Below, one piece after another: positions 1 to 9,405 of a stretch of 64,000 nt of DNA; the first letter of the stretch is position 1, and every line of letters begins with the position of its first letter. The stretch covers positions 558,001 through 622,000 of the forward strand of contig NZ_UGIA01000001.1 of NCBI RefSeq assembly GCF_900461455.1, written 5' to 3'. The translations under genes and the position numbers were made by a program. Below the pieces are notes generated by a model. The model searched no databases and was not told where the DNA came from. It was given only the letters and a program-made list of their open reading frames with translations. This stretch comes from Helicobacter acinonychis. GTDB lineage: Bacteria; Campylobacterota; Campylobacteria; Campylobacterales; Helicobacteraceae.

Positions 1-21
1 TTAGAGAGTGATCTTTAGATC

Positions 22-1029
22 GTGCAACATTTCAATTTCCTCTATAAAGATTCTCTTTTTTCTATCGCCTTATTCACTTTCATTATCGCTCTTGTTATTT
101 TATTAGAACACGCTAGGGCGTATTTCACCCAAAAGAAAAACAAAAAATTTTTACAAAAATTCGCTCAAAATCAAAACGCTTATGTGAGTAGTGAAAATTT
201 AGACGAGCTTTTAAAGCATGCTAAATTTTCTAGTTTGATGTTTTTAGCTAGGGCGTATTCTAAAGCGGACATAGAAATGAGCATGGAAATCTTAAAAGGG
301 CTTTTAACGCGCCCTTTAAAAGATGAAGAAAAAACCGCTACTTTAGATTTATTAGCTAAAAATTATTTTAGCGTGGGGTATTTGCAAAAAACAAAAGACA
401 CCGTGAAAGAAATCTTGCGTTTTTCTCCAAGGAATGTGGAAGCGTTGTTAAAACTCATGCATGTGTATGAATTAGAAAAAGATTATTCAAAGGCTTTAGA
501 GACTTTAGAATGCTTAGAAGAATTAGAAGTGCCTGAAATTGAAACGATTAAAAACTACCTTTATTTAATGCATTTAATAGAGAGCAAGGAAGATGTGAGT
601 AAAATCTTGCATGTGGCAAAAAATTCGCTAGATTTGAAAAAAATCGCTTTAAATTATTTAAAATTTTGTGATGAAAATCTTTTTTGGCAAGAGATTGATA
701 AAACCGAACATTTAGAAAAAATGATCGATCTTTTATGGGATCAAAATATCCCTACTTTTATTTTAGAAAAACATGCCCTTTTGCAAGACATCGCACGCGC
801 TAAAGGGCTGCTTTTAGATGGTAAGTTTTGTCAAATCTTTGAATTAGAGGTTTTACGCGCTCTATTGAATAGCCCTAAAAAAGCGAACTTGACTTTTGAA
901 TACCGCTGCAAGAATTGCAAACAAGTTTTTCCTTTTGAAAGCCATAGGTGTCCTGTGTGTTACCAATTAGCGTTTATGGATATGGTACTTAAAATCTCCA
1001 GAAAAATGCATGTCATGGGAGTGGACTAA
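22..1029 (+). CDS. LapB-like TPR protein with C-terminal zinc ribbon (HP0660 equivalent)
   Basis: The predicted 335-residue protein opens with one hydrophobic segment at about residues 11-29. A long helical TPR-like region follows, and the protein ends in a rubredoxin-like zinc ribbon with Cys296, Cys299, Cys310 and Cys313. This order (membrane anchor, TPR array, zinc ribbon facing the cytoplasm) is that of LapB/YciM, which in enterobacteria controls LpxC turnover. Whether the Helicobacter protein does the same is inference. The start shown is a GTG close to the left edge with no strong ribosome site, so the true start could differ or lie further upstream. The next gene, rnhA, begins on the base after its stop codon, so the two are probably co-transcribed. 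Confidence 0.75.
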   Translation: MQHFNFLYKDSLFSIALFTFIIALVILLEHARAYFTQKKNKKFLQKFAQNQNAYVSSENLDELLKHAKFSSLMFLARAYSKADIEMSMEILKGLLTRPLKDEEKTATLDLLAKNYFSVGYLQKTKDTVKEILRFSPRNVEALLKLMHVYELEKDYSKALETLECLEELEVPEIETIKNYLYLMHLIESKEDVSKILHVAKNSLDLKKIALNYLKFCDENLFWQEIDKTEHLEKMIDLLWDQNIPTFILEKHALLQDIARAKGLLLDGKFCQIFELEVLRALLNSPKKANLTFEYRCKNCKQVFPFESHRCPVCYQLAFMDMVLKISRKMHVMGVD

Positions 1030-1461
1030 ATGCAAGAAATTGAAATTTTTTGCGATGGCTCTTCTTTAGGCAATCCTGGGCCAGGTGGGTATGCGGCGAT
1101 TTTACGCTATAAGGATAAAGAAAAAATCATCAGTGGGGGTGAAAAATTCACCACCAATAACCGCATGGAATTAAGGGCGTTGAATGAAGCTTTAAAAATC
1201 TTAAAACGCCCATGCCATATCACGCTTTATAGCGATTCGCAATATGTGTGCCAAGCGATCAATGTGTGGCTTATTGGTTGGCAAAAAAAGAATTTTGCTA
1301 AAGTCAAAAATGTGGATTTATGGAAAGAATTTTTAGAAGTTTCTAAAGGGCATTCTATTGTGGCGATTTGGATCAAGGGGCATAATGGGCATGCACAAAA
1401 TGAGCGATGCGATAGTCTCGCTAAATTAGAGGCGCAAAAATGGGTCAAAACGACCACTTGA
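1030..1461 (+). CDS. rnhA: ribonuclease HI
   Basis: This 143-residue enzyme cleaves the RNA strand of RNA-DNA hybrids, for example R-loops and primer remnants. The catalytic set can be read directly: Asp9 in the opening FCDGSSLGNPGPGG strand, Glu47 in NNRMELRALNEAL, Asp69 in LYSDSQYV, His121 in KGHNGHAQNERCD and Asp128. The length is slightly short of the usual 150 or so residues but no motif is missing. It abuts the TPR gene upstream and is 10 bases ahead of rnc, so two RNA-degrading enzymes are made from one operon. Confidence 0.95.
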   Translation: MQEIEIFCDGSSLGNPGPGGYAAILRYKDKEKIISGGEKFTTNNRMELRALNEALKILKRPCHITLYSDSQYVCQAINVWLIGWQKKNFAKVKNVDLWKEFLEVSKGHSIVAIWIKGHNGHAQNERCDSLAKLEAQKWVKTTT

Positions 1462-1471
1462 AAGGGATAAG

Positions 1472-2176
1472 ATGAAAAACAAAAATAATAAGCTTGCAGA
1501 TTGCCCTTATATAACGCTAGAAAAAGCTTTAGGGTATTCTTTTAAAGACAAGCATTTATTGGAGCAAGCCTTAACGCATAAATCTTGCAAACTCGCTTTA
1601 AACAATGAACGCTTGGAATTTTTAGGCGATGCGGTGTTGGGCTTGGTGATAGGGGAGTTGCTATACCATAAATTTTATCAATACGATGAGGGAAAACTCT
1701 CTAAATTAAGGGCTTCTATCGTGAGCGCGCAGGGTTTTACGAAATTAGCGAGAGCGATTTCTTTACAAGATTATTTGCGCGTCTCTTCTTCTGAAGAAAC
1801 CTCTAAAGGGAGAGAAAAACCCTCTATTCTATCAAGTGCATTTGAAGCTTTAATGGCTGGGGTGTATTTGGAAGCAGGGTTAGATAAAGTGCGTAAAATC
1901 ATGCAAAATTTACTCAATCGCGCTTACAAGCGTTTGGATTTGGAGCATTTGTCCGTAGATTATAAAACCGCTTTACAAGAATTAACCCAAGCGCAATTTT
2001 GCGTGATCCCCACTTACCAATTACTCAAAGAAAAAGGACCCGCTCACCATAAAGAATTTGAAATGGTCTTATACATTCAAAATCAAATGTATGCGACCGC
2101 TAAAGGCAAAAGTAAAAAAGAAGCCGAACAGCAATGTGCCTATCAAGCGCTCCAAAAACTTAAGGGGATAAAATGA
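1472..2176 (+). CDS. rnc: ribonuclease III
   Basis: This is the double-strand-specific endoribonuclease that processes rRNA precursors and structured mRNAs. The signature [15 protein letters not shown] lies at residues 45-59 and includes the acidic catalytic residues. The C-terminal third, from about residue 160, is a double-stranded RNA binding domain ending in the typical [17 protein letters not shown] helix. The length of 234 residues is normal. A GGGATAAG ribosome site precedes the ATG. The stop codon overlaps the start of aroC (ATGA), which indicates translational coupling. Confidence 0.96.
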
Positions 2177-3270
2177 ATACTTTAGGGCATTTTTTAAGGC
2201 TCACGACTTTTGGAGAATCGCATGGGAGCGTCATAGGGGGGGTTTTAGACGGTATGCCTAGCGGGATTAAAATAGACTATGAATTATTAGAAAATGAAAT
2301 GAAGCGCCGTCAAGGGGGAAGGAATGCTTTCACCACGCCACGAAAAGAAGACGATAAAGTGGAAATAACAAGTGGGGTTTTTGAAGATTTTAGCACAGGG
2401 ACGCCCATAGGGTTTTTAATCCACAATCAAAGGGCTAGGAGTAAGGATTACGATAACATTAAAAACCTTTTTAGGCCTAGCCATGCGGATTTCACTTATT
2501 TTCACAAATACGGCATCAGAGATTTTAGGGGTGGGGGGAGAAGTTCGGCTAGAGAGAGCGCTATAAGAGTCGCAGCTGGGGCGTTTGCTAAAATGCTTTT
2601 AAAAGAAATTGGTATTGTTTGTGAAAGCGGGATTGTTAAAATAGGGGGCATTGAAGCCAAAAACTATGATTTTAATCACGCGCTAAAAAGTGAAATTTTT
2701 GCTCTGGATAAAGAACAAGAAGAAGTGCAAAAAACAGCCATTCGAAACGCTATCAAAAACCACGATAGCATAGGGGGAGTGGCTTTGATTAGAGCAAGGA
2801 GTTTAAAAAGAAATCAAAAACTCCCCATTGGATTAGGTCAAGGGCTATACGCTAAATTAGACGCTAGAATCGCTGAAGCGATGATGGGGTTTAATGGGGT
2901 AAAAGCGGTTGAAATTGGTAAGGGAATAGAAAGTTCTTTACTAAAAGGCTCAGAGTATAATGATTTAATGAATCAAAAAGGGTTTTTGAGTAATCGTAGT
3001 GGGGGGATTTTAGGAGGCATGAGCAATGGGGAAGAAATTATTGTTAAGATACATTTTAAACCCACGCCAAGCATTTTCCAATCTCAACAAACTATAGATA
3101 TTAAGGGTAATGAATGCGAATGCTTGTTAAAGGGCAGGCATGACCCTTGCATTGCGATTAGAGGTAGCGTGGTGTGTGAGAGTTTACTCTCGTTAGTGTT
3201 AGCCGATATGGTATTACTCAATTTGACTTCAAAAATAGAGTATTTAAAAACGATTTATAATGAGAATTAA
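2173..3270 (+). CDS. aroC: chorismate synthase
   Basis: This enzyme carries out the last step of the shikimate pathway, converting 5-enolpyruvylshikimate-3-phosphate to chorismate with reduced FMN. The first family signature, TTFGESHG, is at residues 11-18. The [15 protein letters not shown] segment and the [11 protein letters not shown] motif (the second signature region) are intact. The length of 365 residues is typical. The start overlaps the rnc stop by four bases. Confidence 0.97.
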
Positions 3271-3306
3271 ACGAAATTGGATACAATCATCTTAAAAAGG
3301 ATACAA

Positions 3307-3822
3307 ATGGAAAAGTTACCTAGAAAACGAGTTTCTAAAACCAAATCACAAAAACTTATCAATAGTCTCACAACTCAAAAAAACAGAGCCTTGCTTAAAA
3401 AAATCAGTTCTAATGAAATGCTTTTAGAGTTAGAAAAAGGGGCGTTTAAAAAAAATGAGGCTTATTTTATTTCCGATGAAGAAGATAAAAATTATGTTTT
3501 AGTGCCAGATAATGTGATCTCTCTTTTAGCAGAAAACGCCAGAAAAGCTTTTGAAGCCCGGCTTAAAGCGGAATTAGAAAGGGATATTATCATTCAAGCG
3601 CCGATTGATTTTGAAGATGTGCGCGAAGTCTCTTTGCAATTATTAGAAAATTTACGCCAAAAAGATGGGAATTTACCCAATATCAACACCCTAAACTTTG
3701 TCAAACAAATCAAAAAAGAACACCCTAATTTATTCTTTAATTTTGACAACATGTTCAAACAACCCCCATTTAATGAAAATAATTTTGAAAATTTTGACAG
3801 CAATGATGAGGAAAATTTTTAA
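3307..3822 (+). CDS. conserved Helicobacter hypothetical protein (HP0664 equivalent)
   Basis: I do not recognise a functional domain in this 171-residue, highly charged protein. An open frame extends upstream to 3277 (a TTG), but the ATG at 3307 is preceded by AAAGGAT at good spacing, so I place the start there. The protein has a basic amino end ([16 protein letters not shown]), no signal peptide or membrane segment, and an acidic Asn/Phe/Glu-rich tail. Its last base is the first base of the hemN ATG, so it is coupled to hemN. A cytoplasmic location is likely; the function is unknown. Confidence 0.75.
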   Translation: MEKLPRKRVSKTKSQKLINSLTTQKNRALLKKISSNEMLLELEKGAFKKNEAYFISDEEDKNYVLVPDNVISLLAENARKAFEARLKAELERDIIIQAPIDFEDVREVSLQLLENLRQKDGNLPNINTLNFVKQIKKEHPNLFFNFDNMFKQPPFNENNFENFDSNDEENF

Positions 3823-5195
3823 TGCAAACCATTGATTTTGAAAAATTTTCACAATACTCTAAACCTGGTCCACGATACACAAGCTACCCCACAGCGGTGG
3901 AGTTTAAAGAAAATTTTAATGAAGAGAGCTTGAAAAAAGCGTTTTTTTCCCATGATAATCTCAAAAACCCCATGCCCTTATCGCTCTATACGCATTTGCC
4001 CTTTTGCAGGAGCGCGTGTTATTTTTGTGCATGCTCTGTCATTTACACAAGCTTAGAAGAGAAAAAAATCCGTTATATTAGCTATCTTAAAAAAGAACTC
4101 GCCCTTTTGAAAAAAGCGATGGACACAAACAGAGAAGTCGCACAATTCCACTATGGTGGTGGCACGCCGACCTTTTTTTCGCCCATTCAATTAGATGAGA
4201 TCACACAAAGCATTCAAGAAGTTTTCCCTAATTTTAGCCAAGATATTGAAATGAGTTGCGAGATTGACCCTAGGCATTTCACTAAAAATCACATGCAAAC
4301 TTTATTTGATAGAGGTTTTAACCGCTTGAGTTTTGGGGTACAAGATTTTGATTTTGAAGTCCAAAAAGCTATTCATAGGATCCAGCCTTTTGAAATGGTT
4401 CAAGATGCGGTAAAACTCGCTAGAGATTATGGCATTAAATCCGTTAATTTTGATTTGATCTATGGCTTACCCAATCAAACTAAAGAGAGTTTTTTAAAAA
4501 CTTTGGAGTGGGTTTTGAAATTAGACCCAGATCGATTAGCGGTGTTTAATTACGCGCATGTGCCTTGGGTGAAAAAAACGATGCGTAAAATTGATGAAAC
4601 CTTATTGCCAAGCCCTAAAGACAAGCTAGAGATTTTAGAGGCTCTCATTAGTTTTTTAGAAAAAGCCCATTATCAAATGATAGGCATGGATCATTTCGCT
4701 AAAAGCGATAATGAATTGTATTTAGCCCTTCAAAAGGCAGAGTTACGCCGTAATTTTCAAGGCTATACCACGAAAAAATTCACTCAAACTATTGGTATTG
4801 GTGTTACGAGCATTGGTGAAGGGGGCGATTATTACACGCAAAATTATAAAGATTTGCGCCATTATGAAAAAGCCCTTGATTTGGGGCTTTTACCGGTAGA
4901 AAGGGGCGTAGCGCTAACCCAAGAAGATGTGTTAAGAAAAGAAGTGATCATGCAAATGATGAGTAATTTAAAATTGGATTACTCTAAGATTGAAGAAAAA
5001 TTTTCTATTGATTTTAGAGCGTATTTTAAAAAAGAATTAGAGAAATTAAAGCCTTATGAAGAAGCGGGCTTACTTTCTTTCAATGCTAAAGGCTTTGAGA
5101 TGACAAGAACAGGGGGCATGCTTGTAAGAAACATGGCTATGGAGTTTGATGCGTATTTGCGTGGGGGCGAAAAACATTTCAGTAAAACGCTATGA
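3822..5195 (+). CDS. hemN: oxygen-independent coproporphyrinogen III dehydrogenase
   Basis: This radical SAM enzyme of haem synthesis converts coproporphyrinogen III to protoporphyrinogen IX without oxygen, which fits a microaerophile. The iron-sulfur ligands Cys62, Cys66 and Cys69, plus the HemN-type extra Cys71, lie in FCRSACYFCACS. The GGGTPTF motif for SAM binding follows at about residue 105. The length of 457 residues matches true HemN rather than the shorter HemW paralogues. Its stop codon overlaps the glpC start (ATGA). Confidence 0.95.
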   Translation: MQTIDFEKFSQYSKPGPRYTSYPTAVEFKENFNEESLKKAFFSHDNLKNPMPLSLYTHLPFCRSACYFCACSVIYTSLEEKKIRYISYLKKELALLKKAMDTNREVAQFHYGGGTPTFFSPIQLDEITQSIQEVFPNFSQDIEMSCEIDPRHFTKNHMQTLFDRGFNRLSFGVQDFDFEVQKAIHRIQPFEMVQDAVKLARDYGIKSVNFDLIYGLPNQTKESFLKTLEWVLKLDPDRLAVFNYAHVPWVKKTMRKIDETLLPSPKDKLEILEALISFLEKAHYQMIGMDHFAKSDNELYLALQKAELRRNFQGYTTKKFTQTIGIGVTSIGEGGDYYTQNYKDLRHYEKALDLGLLPVERGVALTQEDVLRKEVIMQMMSNLKLDYSKIEEKFSIDFRAYFKKELEKLKPYEEAGLLSFNAKGFEMTRTGGMLVRNMAMEFDAYLRGGEKHFSKTL

Positions 5196-6487
5196 GCGGA
5201 AATATTTTTGAAGAAGTAGGAGATACTTGTGTTAAATGCGCTAAATGCGTGCCAGGTTGCACGATTTATCGCATTCATAAAGATGAGACGACTTCGCCTA
5301 GGGGCTTTTTGGATTTGATGCGCTTAAACGCTCAAAACAAGCTCAAATTAGACACGAATTTAAAACACCTTTTAGAAACTTGTTTTTTATGTACCGCTTG
5401 CGTGGAAACTTGCCCTTTTCATTTACCCATAGACACTTTAATAGAAAAAGCTAGGGAAAAAATCGCTCAAAAGCATGGCATTGCTTGGTATAAAAAATCC
5501 TATTTTTCCCTTTTAAAAAACCGAAAAAGAATGGATAGAGTGTTTTCAGTTGCACATTTTTTAGCTCCTTGTGCTTTCAAGCAAGTAGGGGATAGTTTAG
5601 AGCCCAGAGTTCTTTTTAAAGGTTTATTCAAACGCTTTAAAAAAAGCACTCTGCCTCCTTTAAATAAAAAAAGTTTTTTGCAAACGCACACAGAAATGAA
5701 GCCTCTAGAAAACCCCCTTCAAAAAGTGGCGATTTTTATAGGGTGCTTGAGCAATTACCACTACCAGCAAGTAGGGGAGAGCTTATTGTATATTTTAGAA
5801 AAGCTTAACATTCAAGCGATCATTCCTAAACAAGAATGCTGCGCAGCTCCTGCGTATTTTACCGGCGATAAAGACACCACGCTTTTTTTAGTGAAAAAAA
5901 ACATAGAATGGTTTGAAAGCTATTTAGATGAAGTCGATGCGATCATTGTGCCTGAAGCCACATGCGCTAGCATGCTCATTAATGATTATTGCAAGGTGTT
6001 TTTAGGCGAAAAAGATAAGGATTTGTATTTGAAACGCTTGGAAAAAATCACGCCTAAAATCTATCTTGCGAGCGTGTTTTTAGAAAAACACACCCCTTTA
6101 AAAAATCTTTTAGAAAAAACCCCTAATGAAAAAAAAGAGGTGATCACCTACCATAACCCTTGCCATGCCAAAAAAACCCTAAACGCCCATAAAGAAGTGC
6201 GAAACTTGCTTAACTCGCATTATGAAATTAAGGAAATGCCAGATAATTGTTGCGGTTTTGGGGGGATTACCATGCAAACAGAAAAGGTGCAATTTTCTTC
6301 TAAAGTGGGGTTTCTTAGGGCTAAAGAGATACTGGACACAAAAGCTACAATTTTGAGTGCAGAATGTGGGGCATGCCATATGCAACTTAACAACGCCCTA
6401 AAGTCTTTAAATAACCCCAACACCCCCCACTTTTCACACCCCCTAGAACTCATCGCTAAGGCTTTAAGGGGCACTGAAGGGGTTTGA
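5192..6487 (+). CDS. glpC: GlpC-like iron-sulfur oxidoreductase subunit
   Basis: The protein has two N-terminal 4Fe-4S clusters (CVKCAKCVPGC at about residues 11-21, and CFLCTACVETCP). Two C-terminal cysteine-rich CCG modules follow (ECCAAPAY at about 215 and NCCGFGG at about 354). This is the build of the electron-transfer subunit of anaerobic glycerol-3-phosphate, glycolate and lactate dehydrogenases. No flavin subunit lies next to it. The GlcD-type flavoprotein at 45363-46742 in this window is a possible partner, but that is inference. It is translationally coupled to hemN. Confidence 0.85.
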   Translation: MSGNIFEEVGDTCVKCAKCVPGCTIYRIHKDETTSPRGFLDLMRLNAQNKLKLDTNLKHLLETCFLCTACVETCPFHLPIDTLIEKAREKIAQKHGIAWYKKSYFSLLKNRKRMDRVFSVAHFLAPCAFKQVGDSLEPRVLFKGLFKRFKKSTLPPLNKKSFLQTHTEMKPLENPLQKVAIFIGCLSNYHYQQVGESLLYILEKLNIQAIIPKQECCAAPAYFTGDKDTTLFLVKKNIEWFESYLDEVDAIIVPEATCASMLINDYCKVFLGEKDKDLYLKRLEKITPKIYLASVFLEKHTPLKNLLEKTPNEKKEVITYHNPCHAKKTLNAHKEVRNLLNSHYEIKEMPDNCCGFGGITMQTEKVQFSSKVGFLRAKEILDTKATILSAECGACHMQLNNALKSLNNPNTPHFSHPLELIAKALRGTEGV

Positions 6488-7456
6488 GTGGATAACCAAC
6501 AATACAAAGAGTTTATTAGAACATCAATAGATGACATTAGAAAAGCTCACAATGAAAACTATTTAAGCATATTTGCAGGAGCTAGAATAAGCACTAACTC
6601 AGGATTGCCTGAATGGGGTGATTTAATTAAAGAGTTTCAAAAGCGTCTTTATGGCGATACCAAAGAGAACGAGAATTACCTTGTCCTTGCAGAAAAATTT
6701 TACAATCAATTTGGAGAAAGTTTTTACTACCAAACTTTAAAATCTCTAATCCCTGATAATGCAAAGAAAAATGATTTGCATTTAGAAATGGTCAAATTGA
6801 ATATTAAAAATTTAATCACAACAAATTGGGACAATCTATTTGAACAAGCAATCAATGAAGAGGGAAGATTTTTTAATATTATAAAGAGCGATAAGGACAT
6901 TGGGAGTTCAACCGGCTTTGCAAAGTTTATTAAAATGCACGGAAGTTTAGATGAAAACAACATTGTATTTAAAGAGCAAGACTACCTAGAATATAGTAAG
7001 CATTTCCCTTTGATTGAAAACTACATTAAGGGAGTTTTTTCAACGGATACAGTGATTTTGCTTGGCTACTCATTGAGCGATCAAAATGTAAAGCAAATTA
7101 TTTCTTGGGTAAATTCTCACTCAAAAAGTGTAAAACCAATCTATTTTATTAAAACAGCCAAAGAGTTTGATATGATTGAATTTGAATTTTACAAAAAGAA
7201 GAATATCCACATTCTTTATACCCAAGAACTTTTTGGAAAAAAAGGGCATTCTGAGGAACTGCGAAGTTTTATAAAAGAGATAAAAGCTAAACCAAAAGAT
7301 ACTTCTAAAAATTACAGCGGAATCATTTCTTCAACTAAGCAAATAAGGAGAATGATTTTTAATTTTGATTATAACGCAATGAAAGAAAGAATTGATGAAA
7401 TATCACTAAAAAACTCTAGCGTTCTTAATCAATTAGAATTAGCAGACTTTTTATGA
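6488..7456 (+). CDS. SIR2-domain protein, N-terminal part of a split defence-type gene
   Basis: Residues 25-200 form a SIR2-like NAD-binding domain: FAGARISTNSGLP at 29-41, TTNWDNLF at 111-118, KMHGSL at 149-154 with the likely catalytic His, and LLGYSLSD at 191-198. Proteins with this domain and a long helical C-terminus act as NAD-depleting anti-phage proteins (the defence-associated sirtuin type). The frame stops at a TGA at 7454-7456, and the following frame at 7463 continues in the same phase. Together they would give a protein of about 580 residues, so I read this as one gene broken near codon 323. The usual GAG of the nucleotide loop is GAR here, a change likely to hurt NAD binding. 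The GTG start directly follows the glpC stop, with GAAGGGG as ribosome site. Confidence 0.7.
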   Translation: MDNQQYKEFIRTSIDDIRKAHNENYLSIFAGARISTNSGLPEWGDLIKEFQKRLYGDTKENENYLVLAEKFYNQFGESFYYQTLKSLIPDNAKKNDLHLEMVKLNIKNLITTNWDNLFEQAINEEGRFFNIIKSDKDIGSSTGFAKFIKMHGSLDENNIVFKEQDYLEYSKHFPLIENYIKGVFSTDTVILLGYSLSDQNVKQIISWVNSHSKSVKPIYFIKTAKEFDMIEFEFYKKKNIHILYTQELFGKKGHSEELRSFIKEIKAKPKDTSKNYSGIISSTKQIRRMIFNFDYNAMKERIDEISLKNSSVLNQLELADFL

Positions 7457-7462
7457 ATTTTT

Positions 7463-8230
7463 TTGGTATTAAGCACTTGGATAAAATTGGATCAAAATAC
7501 ATTTGATGCTATTGTTGGAATATGCCAAGAAAAAATAGGTGAAGGCATTCTGTGGAATAGTTATGAGTCGGTGGGATATTTCATTACAACACAGTGGGAT
7601 AAGTCTCAAAAGGAAATCAATTTTTCTACTTTGTATCATATTCTTTTTTCTTTTATTAGGAAACTGACTGAGGGTTTTGGAGGGAATTTAGTATGTCTAG
7701 AACATTCATACTGGGGTTCACACTGGATGCAAAATTTACTTGGTATTTTGCAACAACATAGTGTTGATTTGGATTCTATACAACAAGCCCTAATCAACGA
7801 GCACATTCAAAAGATAATGAAACTTCCTAATGACACACAGATATTGATTTCCTATATTCTAATTTGTGATTTATTTCCCATCACAAAAAATAACGGTGAT
7901 GTCAATCAAAAAGTAAAAAAATTTCTGCTCGATATTTGGGAAGGGAATCAAAATAGAAAGACAATACAAGAAGATGAAGCTTATCTACTTCTAACTTCTA
8001 ACATGCATGGAATATGCATTTTAAATAGCGAGCAGTATCAAGAAATATTATTGGAACTAAAAAATAAATATATGAATAGAGAAACAACAACCTATCAAAG
8101 ATTTAATGATGAGCAACTTTCTCATGAGCAACTACTTGAACAAGCAATGCAAGATGATGCTCTCGATAGGATGCTCGCTTTGCTTAAATGGTGTGAGAAT
8201 AATTTTAAAAAAGAATATCTTATTTTATAA
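7463..8230 (+). pseudogene. C-terminal fragment of the split SIR2-family gene
   Basis: This 255-codon frame is in the same phase as the SIR2 fragment upstream and is separated from it only by a TGA and two codons. It has no ribosome site; the nominal start is an internal TTG. It looks helical, with no signal peptide or membrane segment, as expected for the substrate-sensing C-terminal half of SIR2 defence proteins. Just after the stop, the next reading frame (from about 7453) spells a plausible stretch, NFFGIKHLDKIGSKY. This suggests the original damage was a pair of small indels in the T-rich run rather than a simple stop mutation. Functional re-initiation cannot be excluded. Confidence 0.6.
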
Positions 8231-8440
8231 TACTTATTATTTAAAACATTGAAAGTTTGTTAAATCCTATTAAGAAACCCCAAAAAAAATAGAAAAACCA
8301 CAGAGTAAGATCCGCTAAAACGCTTGAGAAAATTTAAAATTTTAAGTTTTAGGGGTGTTTTTCTTAAGAATTTAGGTTTTTTGTAGCATTATTATGTTAT
8401 TATTATGTGAAATGTAGACTTTTAGAAGGAAAAATGTTGT

Positions 8441-9253
8441 ATGAAAAAGTTTGTAGTGTTTAAAACACTCTGTTTATCGGCAGTGTTAGGTAATAGTCTT
8501 TTGGCAACAGAAGGTAATGCGGATGTGCAGAAGCAATTGGAAAAGCCAAAAGAGTATAAAGCAGTGAAGGGCGAGAAAAACGCTTGGTATTTGGGGATTA
8601 GCTATCAAGTCGGTCAGGCTTCGCAAACCGTTAAAAACCCTCCCAAAAGCAGTGAGTTTAACTACCCTAAATTCCCTGTGGGTAAAACCGATTATTTAGC
8701 CGTTATGCAGGGCTTGGGGATCACTGTGGGTTATAAGCAGTTTTTTGGAGAAAAGCGTTGGTTTGGCACACGTTATTATGGCTTTATGGATTATGGTCAT
8801 GCCGTATTTGGAGCGAATGCTTTGACTTCAGATAATGGCGGAGTGTGTGAACTTCACGAACCGTGTGCAACCAAAGTAGGGACTATGGGTAATCTATCCG
8901 ATATGTTCACTTATGGTGTGGGTATTGACACTTTGTATAATGTCATCAATAAAGAAGATGCGACTTTTGGATTCTTTTTTGGAGCTCAAATTGCGGGTAA
9001 CTCTTGGGGTAATACGACAGGGGCTTTTTTGGAAACCAAAAGCCCTTATAAGCACACCTCATATAGCCTTGATCCGGCGATTTTCCAGTTTCTTTTTAAT
9101 TTAGGGATTCGCACCCATATTGGTCGGCATCAGGAATTTGACTTTGGCGTGAAGATTCCTACCATTAATGTTTATTATTTTAATCATGGGAATTTGAGCT
9201 TTACCTACCGCCGTCAATACAGCCTTTATGTAGGGTATCGTTACAATTTCTGA
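8441..9253 (+). CDS. horF: Hor-family outer membrane protein (HP0671/Omp14 equivalent)
   Basis: The 270-residue protein has a signal peptide (MKKFVVFKTLCLSAVLGNSLLA). The mature part is rich in aromatic residues and alternating strands, and it ends in the beta-barrel terminus YSLYVGYRYNF, the hallmark of Helicobacter outer membrane proteins of the Hop/Hor superfamily. The central region includes a Cys pair (VCELHEPCATK) that could form an extracellular loop disulfide. The ATG follows AGAAGGA with a rather long spacer. The symbol horF is from memory of the 26695 nomenclature. Confidence 0.85.
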   Translation: MKKFVVFKTLCLSAVLGNSLLATEGNADVQKQLEKPKEYKAVKGEKNAWYLGISYQVGQASQTVKNPPKSSEFNYPKFPVGKTDYLAVMQGLGITVGYKQFFGEKRWFGTRYYGFMDYGHAVFGANALTSDNGGVCELHEPCATKVGTMGNLSDMFTYGVGIDTLYNVINKEDATFGFFFGAQIAGNSWGNTTGAFLETKSPYKHTSYSLDPAIFQFLFNLGIRTHIGRHQEFDFGVKIPTINVYYFNHGNLSFTYRRQYSLYVGYRYNF

Positions 9254-9265
9254 GATTTGTTTTTT

Positions 9266-9289
9266 CTCTAATTGAATTTTCAATTAGAG
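9266..9289 (+). terminator. hairpin after horF
   Basis: A perfect 10-bp stem (CTCTAATTGA / TCAATTAGAG) with a four-base loop sits 13 bases after the horF stop codon. The T run lies before the stem on this strand, so it is not a classic rho-independent terminator for horF, but its position suggests transcript end formation or protection. Confidence 0.5.
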
Positions 9290-9372
9290 CTTTCTCCATG
9301 AGCCACCGCTTTCTTTTGAAGCATTTTTAAAAGTTTTTTTGAAAATTAGAATTAAAATCTTTTTGATCATGT

Positions 9373-9378
9373 TATGAT
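9373..9378 (+). promoter_or_regulatory. -10 element of aspB
   Basis: TATGAT with an upstream TG-type context (ATGTTATGATAG) lies 27 bases ahead of the aspB start. Helicobacter sigma-80 promoters typically show only a clear -10 box, so no -35 is claimed. AAGGA lies near 9395 as the ribosome site. Confidence 0.5.
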
Positions 9379-9405
9379 AGCTCAAATATTTAACAAGGAT
9401 TAAGC

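Noticed and set aside
6220-6537. 105-codon minus-strand frame at the glpC end
   Set aside because: It mirrors glpC and the SIR2 start; codon use and lack of a ribosome site mark it as a shadow.
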